Source: Bondarzewia mesenterica (lineage: Eukaryota > Basidiomycota > Agaricomycetes > Russulales > Bondarzewiaceae). From it: a stretch of DNA of 64,000 nucleotides. The position numbers and the translations under genes are program-made. The DNA lies in the NCBI GenBank assembly GCA_004802705.1, contig SGPL01000065.1, positions 26,244 to 90,243 of the forward strand. Reading direction: 5' to 3'. Of the stretch, positions 11,601 to 23,703 are shown piece after piece; positions within the stretch are counted from its first letter, which is position 1, and each line of letters begins with the position of its first letter. Under the pieces are notes generated by a model that saw nothing but the letters and a program-made list of their open reading frames with translations, searched no databases and had not been told where the DNA came from.

Positions 11601-14600
11601 TGAATGAGGAAGGGGTTGTGTCGACGCCGCGGCGAAAGAGATGAAGACGCTGGTCTATGCGGTTAGTTTTTCTTAGAGATCATGCAGCGCCTAGGTAGTG
11701 TTCATCACAACAACAACATAGGAAACAGGCACAGACCATACCTGTGGCTGCCTGTTGCTCCAATTAGAACTGAAACATGGAAGTCTGATGAGACACCCCA
11801 TCCACGCACATGTGCACCAAGGACAAGGCACTCCACATACACCATGGCAGTGAGTGCATATGGACGAAAGAAAAAGTAGCACCTGGGTATGGGTGCATTT
11901 CATCCATCCCATCGTGAGATACCAGGAATGTCGTACGATGTTCGATCGGGTCCTATAAGCAGGTGGAACATAGAATGTTCATTGTGACTGAGAAAAAAAG
12001 ATCAGACATCGAAACATCGGCTGCCTCAAGTCATCTTCCAAAACCAAGAGGGAGGGGAGGAGTCCGTAAAGCCACAGCCAGAGGCGAAGTATTTCGATAG
12101 CCTGCAGCACTTTCCGCAAACAGCTCAAAACAATCATGGCTGGCGAGGCTGTACGACACAACAAGGACTTCGCAGAGATAAGCACAACATAATTGGACGC
12201 CACACGACAGCTGCGGCATACAGGGACTACTTCAAAGTTAAACCTCGATTGTGACATGGCATCAGCAAAAAGACGAACAAACCCACCTGCTGGGGTTAAG
12301 ATATCGCAGGAAATACCGTCAAACGAGGTGACAAAGCTAAACCAAAATTATAACGGAACGTACACGTACATTTTTACCATTCCTCAAATTGCTAAAAAGT
12401 TGAAGGTCGCCAGCAGGATGGGTCCTACTAGCACATCGTCAGGAGGACTAAACTTCAATGAGGACGAGAATTCACTCACGAAAATTGTTGGTACAGTATA
12501 TAACATTTGCCATGATGCCTACCACACCTGTTAAGGAGATAATACCGCTATGCAGGCTGCATAATGCAGCGGCCGTATCGTTATACTTGGAAATCGCCTT
12601 GTGTAAATGTGGATCTTCAGGAAATGATGTAAAACATGCAGCACGCGCCGCATGGAAAGGCGATTATACATACTATCATGCTAAAGCATAATTGAAACCG
12701 CGGATCCCAATCAGTTAAACTTTGAGACGGAACGCGCTTCCATAGTTTTTTGCAGAAAGCGGGGGTGAACAACCTGTCCGCGACGAAGGCGGAGCACTAT
12801 CAGCCCAATCATCAGCGACAATATGGACATACAATAGAGTGGTTCACGACACAGGCGCGTTGCCATCTAGTCTACCGATGACTGGTCATGTACTAATCAT
12901 CTAGTAGGCACCTGACTTTCGGGAATAAGCATTTTCACAAATAATATAGAGGCGATTGAAAATTTGACTTGTTTAGATTCTGACAAAAGGAACGATCAAG
13001 AATTTGCCCTGATTGTGACCGCGGCCCCATCGAGCAGAATCATTAATACTCGGTAAAACTAGCAATCGGACTGGCGGTTTGAAATATGTCGTAGGGAACC
13101 CAGAGTCGAGAGTCGGGACGAGCCGCATCTCGTCGGACCTGTAAGCCATGAGTGTACGCGCTCGGGAGCAGTTACGCATTGGCTGCATCATACCGAGTAT
13201 ATCTAGAAGGTTTGGAAAACTGATGTGGACCTTCAGATTCAGCGTCTCCAGATGAAAGAAGGAATCATAATGAAATTCATAATGAAATTCAGGGCCCACT
13301 GTGCAAACAGATCAGAGGTGGGTTCGCGTTCAATGGGCCTTGTGACCAACTCGTCTCTGTGTGCCTGGAGATTAAGGGATCGAAGCAGGCGGCGATTCCA
13401 AACACAGACCGGTGTGATGGGGAAATGACAAGGGCCCTTCGAGTTGAGTTCTGTTGTTGCTTGATGAGTCTAGCGAATAATGCCACTGTTCAACGCTGAA
13501 GGGATTTGCCGAGAAGCGAACACTAATGTTCGAGTACGGACCGACCTTCTTTGTGAACATCAGATATGTCACATTAAATGTCGCACTCGTGTCTCGGTCT
13601 TGAAGCTTGAAGCTTGAAGTCTGAGAGCTCGAGGCTTGAAGCTTGACGCGCTGCGATGGGTAGGCAGATCTTCATCAATTTTGAGAATTGCAAGGCGAAC
13701 GCCGAACTCGTACGCCGCAATTGTCTTGTGATGGCAAGCCCGCGGGGGCGGAGATCTAAGGACCGCTATGGACACATAGTCATCCACGATGTCCAGGATC
13801 AGGGAAAAAATTGGCCTCAACCACGATACCGGAGAAAGAGAAAGCCTGTAGGACAAACAGGAGTGAGGCCGATGCCAAGGTGGATTGCACGGGCGAAATC
13901 AGAGTTCACCCCAATCGCACACGGAAACTGAGCATCGGATCCCAAGCTTGTATCAAGCGGGACAAAGAAGGTTAGCAGATCATCTTTGCTTAACCAGTGA
14001 TGTACGTATGCAAGAGGGTTGCCAAATTGCTTTAAATGTGTCATCGCGAGGCCTGTTCATCCGTCCATTGGAGCTCAGAAGCTAGAAGCAAAATTTGCGC
14101 CTTCTGAGTATGAACGATGTCGGAGTTGACACGAACAGAAAGAGGATAGACAAGGACTAGATGTACCTGAAGATATGCATTGCCCAGTCCTACAAGGAAG
14201 AAAACGCAGCATATATGGCCGGAAGTATTCGATCCTAATCCACAACGTGTCAGCCGTCGCCATGCTAGAGAGGCGTTTTGATGATGGAAAGAAAGTTTGG
14301 AGACTCACGCAGATGCTTCTGTGTAGAACCACAACTGAGTGCATAATATGAAATGGTAAAGGCGCTCAGAAACGGTAGAAAATATCCTGCTCCAAAGGAT
14401 TAGATAGCTGACTGTCTGGGGGGGGAAGTCGTGATTACATTGAATCCTTTCAATGGCCCACGATACGCCCCGGACGGAAGCCAGCATCAAGACCGGAAAG
14501 GCACGCCAGCGATGCAGCCGCATCGTTGGGGCGTCATCTCACCGAATACAGCTCGAAAGAGATGTGCGAGACACGAGACGGATTTTACCGTCATGCGAAG

Positions 14601-15390
14601 AGAGAGCAGCAATGCAACCCATCTCCGCTACAAATTTTGCATTCCCCTTCGTGCCCAAAGTCTGATTGACAGTACTCATTCATCCGAGGACTTCGTATCG
14701 CGATCACAGTGGAGAACCTTAGTTGAAAAAGAACAAGATGCCGTCAACGAGGAGGTCAGGCCGGCGTACGAGGCTGAATATGGAACAACAGGGTCGATGC
14801 GTACAGTCTCAGGCAAAGGATCAGGACGAACAACCGATAGGCGAGACGGTTGAAACGTTGAGCGGCGATCTGTTCCATGATTGAGCGATCATCTAGAAGA
14901 TGTCAATAGGATATTCAGACACGCGCAATAATGCCAACAACTGTCAGTTTTTCCTCCCACATGCAAGTTCGATGCGACTTCATGATGGATGCGACCTCAT
15001 GGTGCGACCAGTCCGCATAGATAATGAATAATACGATTAGCGAGACGCAAAGAAACCGTGATAGAAATGATGGTATATGATTGATAATAAGCTACAACCT
15101 AATCAAACAGTCAATATCCCGAGCGCGACGAGTGAAATCCATGGAATATACGCATCTAATGCGTACAAACCTACAAGCGCCCTTCCCTGTCTCATCCCCG
15201 CGCGCAGCCCTTCCCACCACGTAAACACCATGGAAAAATGCGACACCAACGGATTCGGTGGAAGGGGAATACATCGATTGTGTCCGCATAAAGCAGCCCC
15301 GTCGCAAGACCTCCCTTCTCTAGGCAAGCTCTGCGTCTATGGCCTTCGGCGGTAAGGCCCAGCCACCAACATTTAGTTGGCCATGGCAAG
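8665..15390. other. gene-poor region with unresolved minus-strand fragments
   Basis: No gene can be assigned with confidence in 6.7 kb. Weak hints on the minus strand: a leucine-rich stretch at 13299-12973 (LETLNLKVHISFPNLLDIL) preceded by a good acceptor and an open segment at 13486-13289, reminiscent of F-box/LRR proteins; hydrophobic segments at 14890-14760, 14523-14305 and 14260-14180, and at 12257-11980, that could be pieces of fungal multispanning proteins; and an open segment at 11518-11261. Frames change often and no full domain is visible, so these are probably decayed genes. A short AAGCTTG-like simple repeat lies at about 13598-13650. Confidence 0.25.
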
Positions 15391-16839
15391 CTACCACCCA
15401 ACGTCGCGTCTTACAAGCCCGGATTCTTGCCCAGCCTTTGACGCACTCGAGCTCCGCGAAATCCTCGCTGGAAGCTGCATGGCAGGAACAGGCTCCATTT
15501 GTATTGATCTAACGGCACCCGTGCTCGGTACAAGGGCTATCTGTTCTGGCGCGTAAGGCGAAGTGCGTCCGTTTTTGCGCGGTGATGCCGCAAATGGCGT
15601 GGGGGGATTGCGCTTGGGCCGTGGCCGCGGCGTGGTCGGGACGACGGCCAACTCGTGCTCCTGTTCGTCACTTCCGGTTGTAGACGTTGAAGCAGATTCG
15701 ATTGAGAGCCGAGAGAATATCTCGTCACGCGTCGATGCTGAGAAGGGGAGTGCGGATACGAAGGTCGATAGAGCGTGCGGGCGGAGAGGTGGGGTAGATG
15801 TTGGGGTGGATGATGTCGTAAGAGAGTGACGCAAAGCAGACCCCATTGTGGATGAACGCGATGACGATTCGAGTGGGAATGCCCTGGAGGAATCGAGGCT
15901 GGCAGTGCGGGAAAGATGTGGACGCGAGGGTGAATTGACAGACGACGCGAAGTGGGAACGAGAAGGTGGAAAGAAGGAAAGACGTGCTGCGGGGATTCGT
16001 CGGATTGTATAGTGAGAAAATGTTCTGGAAGTCCCCTTAGAAGCAGAGTCTGAATTGCCGTCTGGATCCGTATGTAACTGCAACATCTCCGTGCTCGCAG
16101 GTTGCGGACCATCTGCTGTCGCATCCTCGAGGACATACTTCACATGCCGTGCCTTCTCGACAGGAATATAAAGAACCTTTCGAAGGTGTATGGAATCGGA
16201 TGCCCACAGCTGATTTGCGCGACGAAGCTCAGCAAGTGCAATGCCGTACTTGAGTGCCACGCCCGCAAGGGAGTCGTGATATTGAACCTGATAACAGAAG
16301 AATGTTGGGGTAGACAAGTGATATATAAGCGGCAGACAATTACAATGTGAACGGGAAAGACGCACTTCGTGGACAAGGACTACCTTCTGCTGTTCCTCTT
16401 CTTCATCCCAGGCATTGGAGGGATCCGCGCGGCCTTTATCGCGTTTGCTTACGGCGCCAGAAGACAGTAATGAGTCCCAGGCTGAGACGGCACGAGCAAG
16501 GCCTGGACGGGTATCTTGGCGACCAGCGGATGAGGAAGACCCCACGGTGCTTTCACCTCTCAGGGGATGCTGCCCACCGTAATCCAAGGTTCGAGATCTG
16601 TAATGTGACGAATGTATATGCTCCTCGATCAGCTTGGGTGATAATTGTCCCTCCGAGCCTCGTCTCCGCCGAGGTGTTGACGCTCTCGAGATAGTCGAAT
16701 CAAGAGCAGAGGTGAAGGGTTTGGACTCAGGCTGGTGATCCGCAAACGGATTAAAGAACATATTTCTCCCATCGTCGAGAGCAGATTCACGTCGATATGC
16801 GGATGAGGAAAGAATGAATGGACCGTCTTGGGACGGCAT
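15391..16839 (-). CDS. LysM domain-containing protein (intracellular LYSMD type)
   Basis: It contains one LysM domain, encoded at about 16390-16165: VLVHEVQYHDSLAGVALKYG, then ALAELRRANQLWASDSIHL and LYIPVEKA. There is no signal peptide, and the rest is long, Ser/Pro-rich and probably disordered, which fits the eukaryotic cytosolic LysM-domain proteins rather than secreted chitin-binding effectors. A 78-nt intron (16365..16288, GTGCGT donor, CAG acceptor) splits the LysM motif. It is a multiple of three with no stop, so the frame stays open through it and the unspliced product would be 482 residues against 456 spliced. The start at 16839 (MPSQDGPF) is the first ATG of the frame. Function is unknown; binding to an acetylated sugar or to a protein is inferred only from the domain. 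Confidence 0.8.
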   Translation of the reverse strand: MPSQDGPFILSSSAYRRESALDDGRNMFFNPFADHQPESKPFTSALDSTISRASTPRRRRGSEGQLSPKLIEEHIHSSHYRSRTLDYGGQHPLRGESTVGSSSSAGRQDTRPGLARAVSAWDSLLSSGAVSKRDKGRADPSNAWDEEEEQQKVVLVHEVRLSRSHCNCLPLIYHLSTPTFFCYQVQYHDSLAGVALKYGIALAELRRANQLWASDSIHLRKVLYIPVEKARHVKYVLEDATADGPQPASTEMLQLHTDPDGNSDSASKGTSRTFSHYTIRRIPAARLSFFPPSRSHFASSVNSPSRPHLSRTASLDSSRAFPLESSSRSSTMGSALRHSLTTSSTPTSTPPLRPHALSTFVSALPFSASTRDEIFSRLSIESASTSTTGSDEQEHELAVVPTTPRPRPKRNPPTPFAASPRKNGRTSPYAPEQIALVPSTGAVRSIQMEPVPAMQLPARISRSSSASKAGQESGLVRRDVGW

Positions 16840-17238
16840 GGGGTGGGTGTTAAGGCGATAGGCTGTTCATCTCACGGATGTCAATGGCTTTCGCAGAACA
16901 GCGCTGAGGCTGCTGAGCTGAGCACGCCGTGCTGGCCAGTGGCCACGATTCGCCTTTTTAGGCAAGTCTGTAAGTTCATGTCTTTTTCTCGTGCTCCGAA
17001 TCTCAGACGCTTCAGAGATAGGTAAAAATATAATTTGTTTGTTATGCCAATATCGGGTTTATCGCGGGAACTATTACCATCACGATCGAGGTAGAATGGA
17101 AATATAATGTTATGGACCAAGTACAAACCGCACCTGATCAAAGGACCGAAGGCGACTGCGAGATACAACCTCATACAACGGCAAAATCCCCCAGCTCCTT
17201 CAATATCAATGCCCCTCCTCCACTAACGCCAACTCTTC
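16840..17238. other. intergenic, no gene seen
   Basis: About 400 bp between two minus-strand genes, presumably holding the LysM gene promoter and the 3' end of the bZIP transcript. No motif stands out. Confidence 0.35.
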
Positions 17239-18159
17239 CTACTTGCTCTCCACCTCAACATTGCTTTCCCGCGGCCTTTTCACCCCCACCTGCGACTGCT
17301 GCGCGGCACCAGCTCCGGTAACACCCACGACGAGACCCTTCAGCCACCCATTCTCCCTCCTCAACCCCTCGCACTCTCGCTCCAGCTCCGCGACGCGCTG
17401 CTCGAGCTCCTTTGCCTTCTTCTCCAACGCCGCCTCCCTCTCTTTTTTCTTCAGCCGGAACCGGGCCGATGCGGCCGTGTTTCGCCGACGCTTATCCTCC
17501 GCGGCAGAAAGTGGGGAGGACCCATCGGGTGTGTTCGGTTCTGATTCGAGGAAGTCATCGGCAATTGTAGACACGGATAATTTGCGGGTGCGCGCGCGTT
17601 TGTTCGGTGGTTGGGCGTGAGGCTCTGGCTCGGTGAGTGACGGGGCAGGCGGCGGGGGTGGGGCATGATAAGCCTGTGCTTGCATGGGGTAGAGCGCGAG
17701 AATTTGAGCGAGGGAAGGGGCGGCAGCGGGAGGTGCATTCTGGTGGAAAGGCGGGGCGGAGAATGGGTCAACGCCGAGTCCGGCGAGGATGGCGTTGATG
17801 TCGAAGGCAGGACCCTGTGGGCCGGCAGCGGGTGCGGGAGGCGCGACATTATTGACAGGGTTTCCTAATACGACATTGTCGTGGTTATCGGTATGGGCGG
17901 GGCCTGCCTCCAGCTCCTCATCCTCTTCTTCCTCCGCATCTCCATTTGAAGACGGCTGTTCTACATTGCCATGCGACAGAGAATGGCCTTTATGCCCTAG
18001 AGGCTCGTCTGACTCAAAAGCGAGGTTGGTCCATAGATCGAGTTGAGCGTTAAGTTCCGGAAAGTGGGGGTTCGATAGAAGGTCTTGGGAGTCGGATAGA
18101 TAAGGGTTAGAAGAGTGCGGATGAACGAGATTCAGTCCTTGCAAGTTCGACGGAGGCAT
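17239..18159 (-). CDS. bZIP transcription factor (Cys-3/GCN4-like)
   Basis: A 306-residue intronless nuclear DNA-binding protein. The basic region RRRNTAASARFRLKKKER, close to the C-terminus (about 17510-17455), has the N-x2-A-S/A-x-R signature. It is followed by a leucine-zipper coiled coil (KKAKELEQRVAELERECEGL, then LRRENGWLKGLV). Upstream are a Pro/Ala-rich region, an acidic stretch (EEEEDEELEAG) that could activate transcription, and a nuclear-localisation-like KRARTRK. The spacing resembles fungal Cys-3/MetR and ATF-like regulators of amino-acid or sulfur metabolism, but the target genes are inferred, not seen. I chose the ATG at 18159 (MPPSNLQG, context GCCATGCC). The frame stays open upstream to 18318, but only with a TTG codon. 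Confidence 0.85.
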   Translation of the reverse strand: MPPSNLQGLNLVHPHSSNPYLSDSQDLLSNPHFPELNAQLDLWTNLAFESDEPLGHKGHSLSHGNVEQPSSNGDAEEEEDEELEAGPAHTDNHDNVVLGNPVNNVAPPAPAAGPQGPAFDINAILAGLGVDPFSAPPFHQNAPPAAAPSLAQILALYPMQAQAYHAPPPPPAPSLTEPEPHAQPPNKRARTRKLSVSTIADDFLESEPNTPDGSSPLSAAEDKRRRNTAASARFRLKKKEREAALEKKAKELEQRVAELERECEGLRRENGWLKGLVVGVTGAGAAQQSQVGVKRPRESNVEVESK

Positions 18160-19761
18160 GGCGAGAGATGCAGGTCCCAAGGAGAGGACCTTGGGTACGT
18201 TAAATAGACGAGCGCCCTCAGCGTGATGTGATGCAAAGCAAAGGGCGTGGACGATAAGATGGTGAGCTTGATAGGTGGTCTGAGGTACAGTCAAAAAACT
18301 TTCCCACTGACAAATCAAGCCCTTACAAATCTGTCACATGAACTCGGCCGACTGATTCTTTTTCATTGTTCCTCCAGATTTCCGGCCATTATCTAGCTAG
18401 AAATAGAACAATCCTCCGACCATCTCTGCACACAAAATATGCTCACCCACAAAACAGATTCGTCTCTCTCTTCAGACTCGGCTTGTATCGCTCCAGCATC
18501 CTGCATGGGGGAAACCTCTGCGAAATCACCATCACGTCTAGCTGCGCCAAATGTGCATCGGAATGGGATGAATTCGGAATTGTAGCGCGAGGGCGTCGTC
18601 GGTTATAATAAGTGTATCAAGAAACGACAGCGCCACCACGGGTCGAAGGGTGTAGACGCCTCGAGTTTCCGCCTGGCCTGAACGACGCGGCTCGCACCAT
18701 CACAAATCGACAGCGCCACAAGCCTTCACGGGTACTGTATACGATAGTACTCACGGTGTCCGTTGGACAGGGACGGCCTAGAAGGGCAGAGCGCCAAGGA
18801 GACCGCACTCACCATGATACTTTGCATTCCAGCTGTGCCAGCTCGGCGTTGTCGGGACAACTGACAATTGGCGCATCCACCTTTCGCGCGGGGCCTGGTC
18901 CCTTCTTTTCCTCGTGCGCCCATGTTGACGTTGAATTGCAGCAGAGCCACCGTCCCCGCCACAGTGTCCCGACATTCACTCGTATCACATTGCAACCCAC
19001 GAGCTGCGCGCGGTGGTCATTGCATTTCTGATGTCGAGTCCGCGGTGGAAGCGGAGACGGTTGCGCCTAACGCAGCACGCGTTCAAAATACCCGCACTGC
19101 ACGGCGTAAGTAGCTCACCGCATGATGCGGGAAGAGTAACATGTTCCTGGTGTGTTTGGATGGAAAAGAGAGCAGTGATATTTGGAATTTCCGAGACTCA
19201 TCGGCGCGAGGTACGGGTTCAGAGGAGGGTTGGAGGGAGGGAGATTACTGTACATGTAGGCCTTCATTCTTATATCACCTAACTCCGATTGCTCTGCTTT
19301 GCGTCGTGGTGTCGCAACGCAATGAGACGCGCTGTTGGTCCTGATGTATAGATAGCGTGATTCACACGTGAGATGTGGACTTCCTTTCGCCTTCGGGACC
19401 TTGCTGCATCTAAACAGACGTTTAAACAGAAAATTATTAGGATATAGTTGGTTAAGGGATGACATTCTGCCTCGAGGTGTACGAGGCATGAGAGTTGTGT
19501 TTTGCAATGAATTGCGGCAAGGTGGAAGATTTCCTGTTCTTCAGTCCGTGAATACGAACAGACGATTTCTGCGGATTGGGGGTGGATGATCTGAACTCAG
19601 CGGCCCTCAGAGCGAATGACAAAGCAAAGTAAAGCTGGGCCGATTTGTCATCACAACCCGTTTGAAGGGCCTAAGGCAGCCACTTCCGACGTATACAAGT
19701 CCCTTTCGCTCACTAATCCGCTCCTTGCACCATCCACACGACTTGTTTCCGATCCGCCATC
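18160..19761. other. intergenic between divergent bZIP and CWC24 genes
   Basis: 1.6 kb flanked by divergently transcribed genes, so it should contain both promoters. Open stretches occur on both strands, but none has a domain, a consistent splice pattern or coding composition that I can support. Confidence 0.35.
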
Positions 19762-20899
19762 ATGACATCTACAGAGGAGGTGAAAGTCCCGTTCTTCAAG
19801 AAAAAGCGCGCGCGACCGACAACGACACGGCAACGCTCTGCCTCGCCCCCCGCTGCTGCTCTCACTGTCCCCGTTGCATCTTCATCTAAATCTGAGGTGG
19901 TCCTTCCTTCGCGCAAGGGCGTGGCGAACCTCCTCAGCGCAGGTACGAAGCGTACAGCATCACAGAGACGCGCGGACGAGTACGATGCGGAACAGGACAC
20001 GACTCAAGATGGTCCGGGGATGAATTGGTCGTCGACAGGCGGGCACGTCAACGCTGCCTTGGAGATCTTGCAGGGAGACGAAGCGGAGGAGATGTTGGCG
20101 AAGAAGGTGAAACGTGCGGGGTCGGAGGAGGAGGAGGGTCCGAACGACGGACTGTATCGAGGGCAAAAGGCGTACAAAACGCACATCAAAAAGAGCCAAG
20201 AGGTGCCCAAGGCCATGCGCGTCGGTCCGCAGAGGAGCAACACCAGCACGATCCGCACTGTCACGATCGTCGATTATCAGCCGGATGTATGTAAGGACTA
20301 CAAAGGTACGTATTCGCCCCTGCCTGGTGTTTGATGCCCAGCTGAAACTGACGTGTTATTGCCGGTCGTTGCAGAGACCGGCTTTTGTGGGTTCGGTGAT
20401 ACGTGCAAGTTTCTGCACGACCGCGGCACATGTGAGTCATACTCTATCTATCGAACATGACACTCGGATCGGGCTGACGGTGTGTTCCCCCGCAGATCTG
20501 GCTGGCTGGCAGCTCGACAAGCTCGCGGCCAACCCGAAGAAGCAGGTGGAGGATCAGTCGGACTCGGACGACGATTCGGACGAGGAGGACATCCCCTTTG
20601 CGTGCATCCTCTGCCGAAAACCTTACACTGAACCCGTCGTGACGCGGTGTGGGCACTACTTCTGCTCCGCGTGCGCGATCAAGCGCTTTGCAAAGACGCC
20701 CAAGTGTGCAGCTTGCGGAGCACCGACGGGCGGGATCTTCAACCGAGCAGAAAAAATAATGGAAAAGATCAAGAAGAGGCAGGAAAAGGAAAAAGGCGAG
20801 GGTAATGATGACGAACACGAACGGAAAGATATCAGGATCGAGGGACTCGGAGAGGAGAGTGGAGGGGAGGGTTCAGACCGGGACAACGACGACGGTTAA
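19762..20899 (+). CDS. CWC24: pre-mRNA-splicing factor CWC24 (RNF113-type CCCH-RING protein)
   Basis: A spliceosome-associated protein that joins the activated spliceosome around the first catalytic step; it acts in the nucleus. Three exons (19762-20305, 20375-20431, 20496-20899) give 334 residues. A charged N-terminal half (KKKRARPTTTRQR) leads to a CCCH zinc finger split by the first intron ([20 protein letters not shown], C-x8-C-x5-C-x3-H), the linker GTYLAGWQLDK, and a C3HC4 RING (CILCRKPYTEPVVTRCGHYF, then CSACAIKRF and CAACGAP). It ends in a Lys/Glu-rich tail. Domain order and the linker are diagnostic for CWC24/RNF113. The start ATG has an ATC-ATG-A context and begins MTSTEEVKVPFFKKK, as in relatives. 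Both introns are GT-AG. Confidence 0.95.
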
Positions 20900-22871
20900 T
20901 CCCGGTGATGATAGTACAGACTACGGTGCTTCATTGTGTACTTTTGGACATCTTCAATTATTGCTGTTATGTTTCTCGCCGTTCGTGTCGGCGACTCGAC
21001 GTTCTATGCATCTGTGCCGGTGTTGAGCAGGTGGTCATTGATGGATGAGAAGATAGCCCGATGTTTTTGAAGCCTTGATGCCGTGCGGATCGCAGCTCCA
21101 TTGATAAAGTGTCTGAGAAGAGGTAGAGTATTAGCCGATAGGGTGCACGAGTCTCCGACTCGAGCGAACAAGGTGGCCAGAAAAGGAGGGACGAATACGA
21201 GGATGAGCTGGCCACGCTTCTTGGTAGGCGCGAATTCATCGCTCCGTCAAACCACGCGGATAGCACCGGCGTCGAGGTCGCCGGGATTCACTTGCAATAT
21301 ATTGGCGAATTCACGGCGGGGGCCACGAACGTCGAAGGCATGGCGGACTACTCGACTGGGACGCGAAGACCTACTTTGCCATGATTGTCGGAAGTCTAAA
21401 AACGGGCGAATTCCATTTGGGGAGGACGGGTGCCAAAACGAGATCGAGGAGAGGGTTGTGCGGGGGAAATGGACTCGAAGAGGGGAAGCTGGGCGACGCT
21501 TGTTGAATCGGGGCTGGACAGCTTGGATCGCGAGATGGCTATCGCGATAGCCCACGAGGCCCGCGTGCGGTGCGGCACTGGGCAACGGCGAGCTCGACGG
21601 ACGCGATCGTGTCCCCCCCTTTTGCTCCCCCGCCCGATATCCCGATGGCCATCTTCTGGACGCTCCCATCGAGCGGTCACACCCAGCCAAAAGCATAAAT
21701 CGGGGATGACGCGGTCCCAGTCACCGATGACCATCGGGGGACGTCAGCGAACGTCTCAAAGACGCATGGCAAGATTCTCGTTTTTTCCGATCCCGGCCGC
21801 GGTGCAGTTCGAGAAGGCCCTCCGCTACCAGCAGCTCAGCTATCGGAGATAGCCTTCCCAGCCTCCCGGCGAGCTCAGCAAGCGTTATCGAGATGGTTTC
21901 CAGAGCGCGTTTCTGAGCAACTCACGGCGACACCGCTTGCGGGAGAAAAAAAACCCACAAGAAAAGGAGATCCCTGCTCTGAACCCGGCGACGACTCTTG
22001 GCCGTCATGGAAGGGAAGCCCAAGGCGGCCGCGGTGATATCTCACCTCGCGAGGAGGACAGCCTGCTCAATTGAAATCGGGGCGACGATCCTCATCGACA
22101 TCATCGGGCTTTTGACGTTACGGAGAATCTCGATGGCGAAGAGAAGGCCGTCCCGCGCGCCGCGTCGAGGCTCGCGCATTCCTGAATTCATGCGCGCACC
22201 GCCGTTCCACGTCTCGCGTTTCAGCATTCAACGTGAAATGGTGGTCAATTCCCGCTCGATGCCAGTCCGCCCAATTAGTCATACGGCCCTTCCTGGTGTC
22301 CCGTACCAGCACTCGACCCACCTTTGCCGTCGCACCCACCGCGAGGAAGGTCGCCATAGAATGCCCGTGGATCGCGCACGTGTGGATACCTTGCCTCTCT
22401 TCCGGAAAATCATCAGCCCCAGACACACAGAATGTTCAGAACCGCTCGCAACACCTCTGTCGTCGACGCTGGCGAGGACGGCGCTTTGGCCGGAGACACA
22501 GAAAAACGGTGATCACGGATGGCCAAAGGCTATATCGGGAACGTGTATGGGTCCGTCCCTGACATAGGCTGTCATCGGACTTTTTACGAGACAAGCTCAA
22601 GACAATCGTCAATTTTATGTATGGAAATTTTCGGACCTGCGTACACGTGTAACCATCATTCGTCATAATCTACTAGCAGAAAAAATCAAAATCGACCCGA
22701 GTCCGTAAGAGCGACAGAAGTGAGTAGGAGGTACATTCGAGCACAACAAAGATCAAGTACAACAACCCGCGGCCAGCGACTGATCGTACATACAAAATAG
22801 AAGACGGCTGTCAAAGCATCGTGTCCGTTTTCTCGAGTCCTGCGAGTCCGTACCCACCCCGTCGACGACAA
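20900..22871. other. intergenic, GC-rich, no gene recognised
   Basis: Two kilobases with many overlapping open stretches on both strands, as expected from high GC. None shows a recognisable motif or a coherent exon chain. A decayed gene cannot be excluded. Confidence 0.3.
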
Positions 22872-23703
22872 TCAGCCTCCGCGAGACGCGTCCGCGCAAC
22901 TCTTCAGATGCCGCTTGAGCGAGTCCTCGCGCGCGTACACCTTGCCGCAGAACGGGCATTTGATCTCGATGTCAGAATGCAGGCTCTGGACGTGCCGCTG
23001 CATGTCGTGGCGCCGAGTGAAGGTGATCCCCGGACAGTACGGGCACTCGAATGCCGACGACGAGGAAGAGGACGGAGAGGAGGAGGCAGACGCGCTGGGA
23101 GGCGATGGCGCGGGCGCGCCGTAGGGTGGGGGCCCCGGGACGTAGACGTGGGCCGAAGTCGGGGAGGGGTGACCGGCTAACTGCGATGGGGTGGGAATGA
23201 ACTGTTGCTGCGTGGAGGGATACGGGCTGTACTGGTGTGAAGGCGCGACGGTGTGGCCGTGATACATCGGCGCGGCATAACCTTGGTATTGGATCGAGTG
23301 TTGGGCGGGGAGCGGGGCGTGCGCATGGGGCTGGGAGTGAGGATGGGGATGGGGATGAGAGTATCCGTGTTGTGGAAGAGGATATCCTGAGTGACCCTGG
23401 CCCGACGGGGCGTGTCCATCATGCGGATTGGCAGAGTTAAGAGTGAACGGGTGAGAGTGAAGGACGGGGGGATAACCGGCAGCTAAGAGAAAGACATCAG
23501 GAAATCAATGACCTGGCCGCGGTGAAGAAAAGCATGCGAGGATGAGATGTACCATGAGAATGGAAGTAGGGGGCGGGGACGCCTGAGGCGTTAATGGATG
23601 AGTCGGAGTTGTCGCGGTATTGACCAGAGCGGGCATCGTCGGTGGAATGCTGGGGGGAGGTGCGGTGGTAGGCAGAGCGATAGAGATCGTTGGGATGGTT
23701 CAT
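22872..23703 (-). CDS. C2H2-type zinc-finger protein, putative transcription factor
   Basis: Two exons (23703-23553 and 23482-22872) encode 253 residues. The first two thirds are low-complexity, rich in Ser, Pro, His and Tyr. The C-terminus has two adjacent fingers: CPYCPGITFTRRHDMQRHV followed by QSLH, and CPFCGKVYAREDSLKRHLKS followed by C, the second ending His-x3-Cys. This layout is typical of fungal nuclear regulators with short C-terminal fingers; targets are unknown. The ATG at 23703 (MNHPNDLYRS) starts the coding exon. A Pro-rich open segment at 24031-23765 lies just upstream and could be a further 5' exon, but it has no ATG in frame. Confidence 0.75.

Noticed and set aside
18160..18318. 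53-residue upstream extension of the bZIP protein
   Set aside because: The extended frame can begin only at TTG; the ATG at 18159 has a good context and begins the natural N-terminus.
20967..22567. Several 100-190-codon frames on both strands
   Set aside because: They overlap each other in GC-rich DNA and encode nothing recognisable; treated as chance frames.
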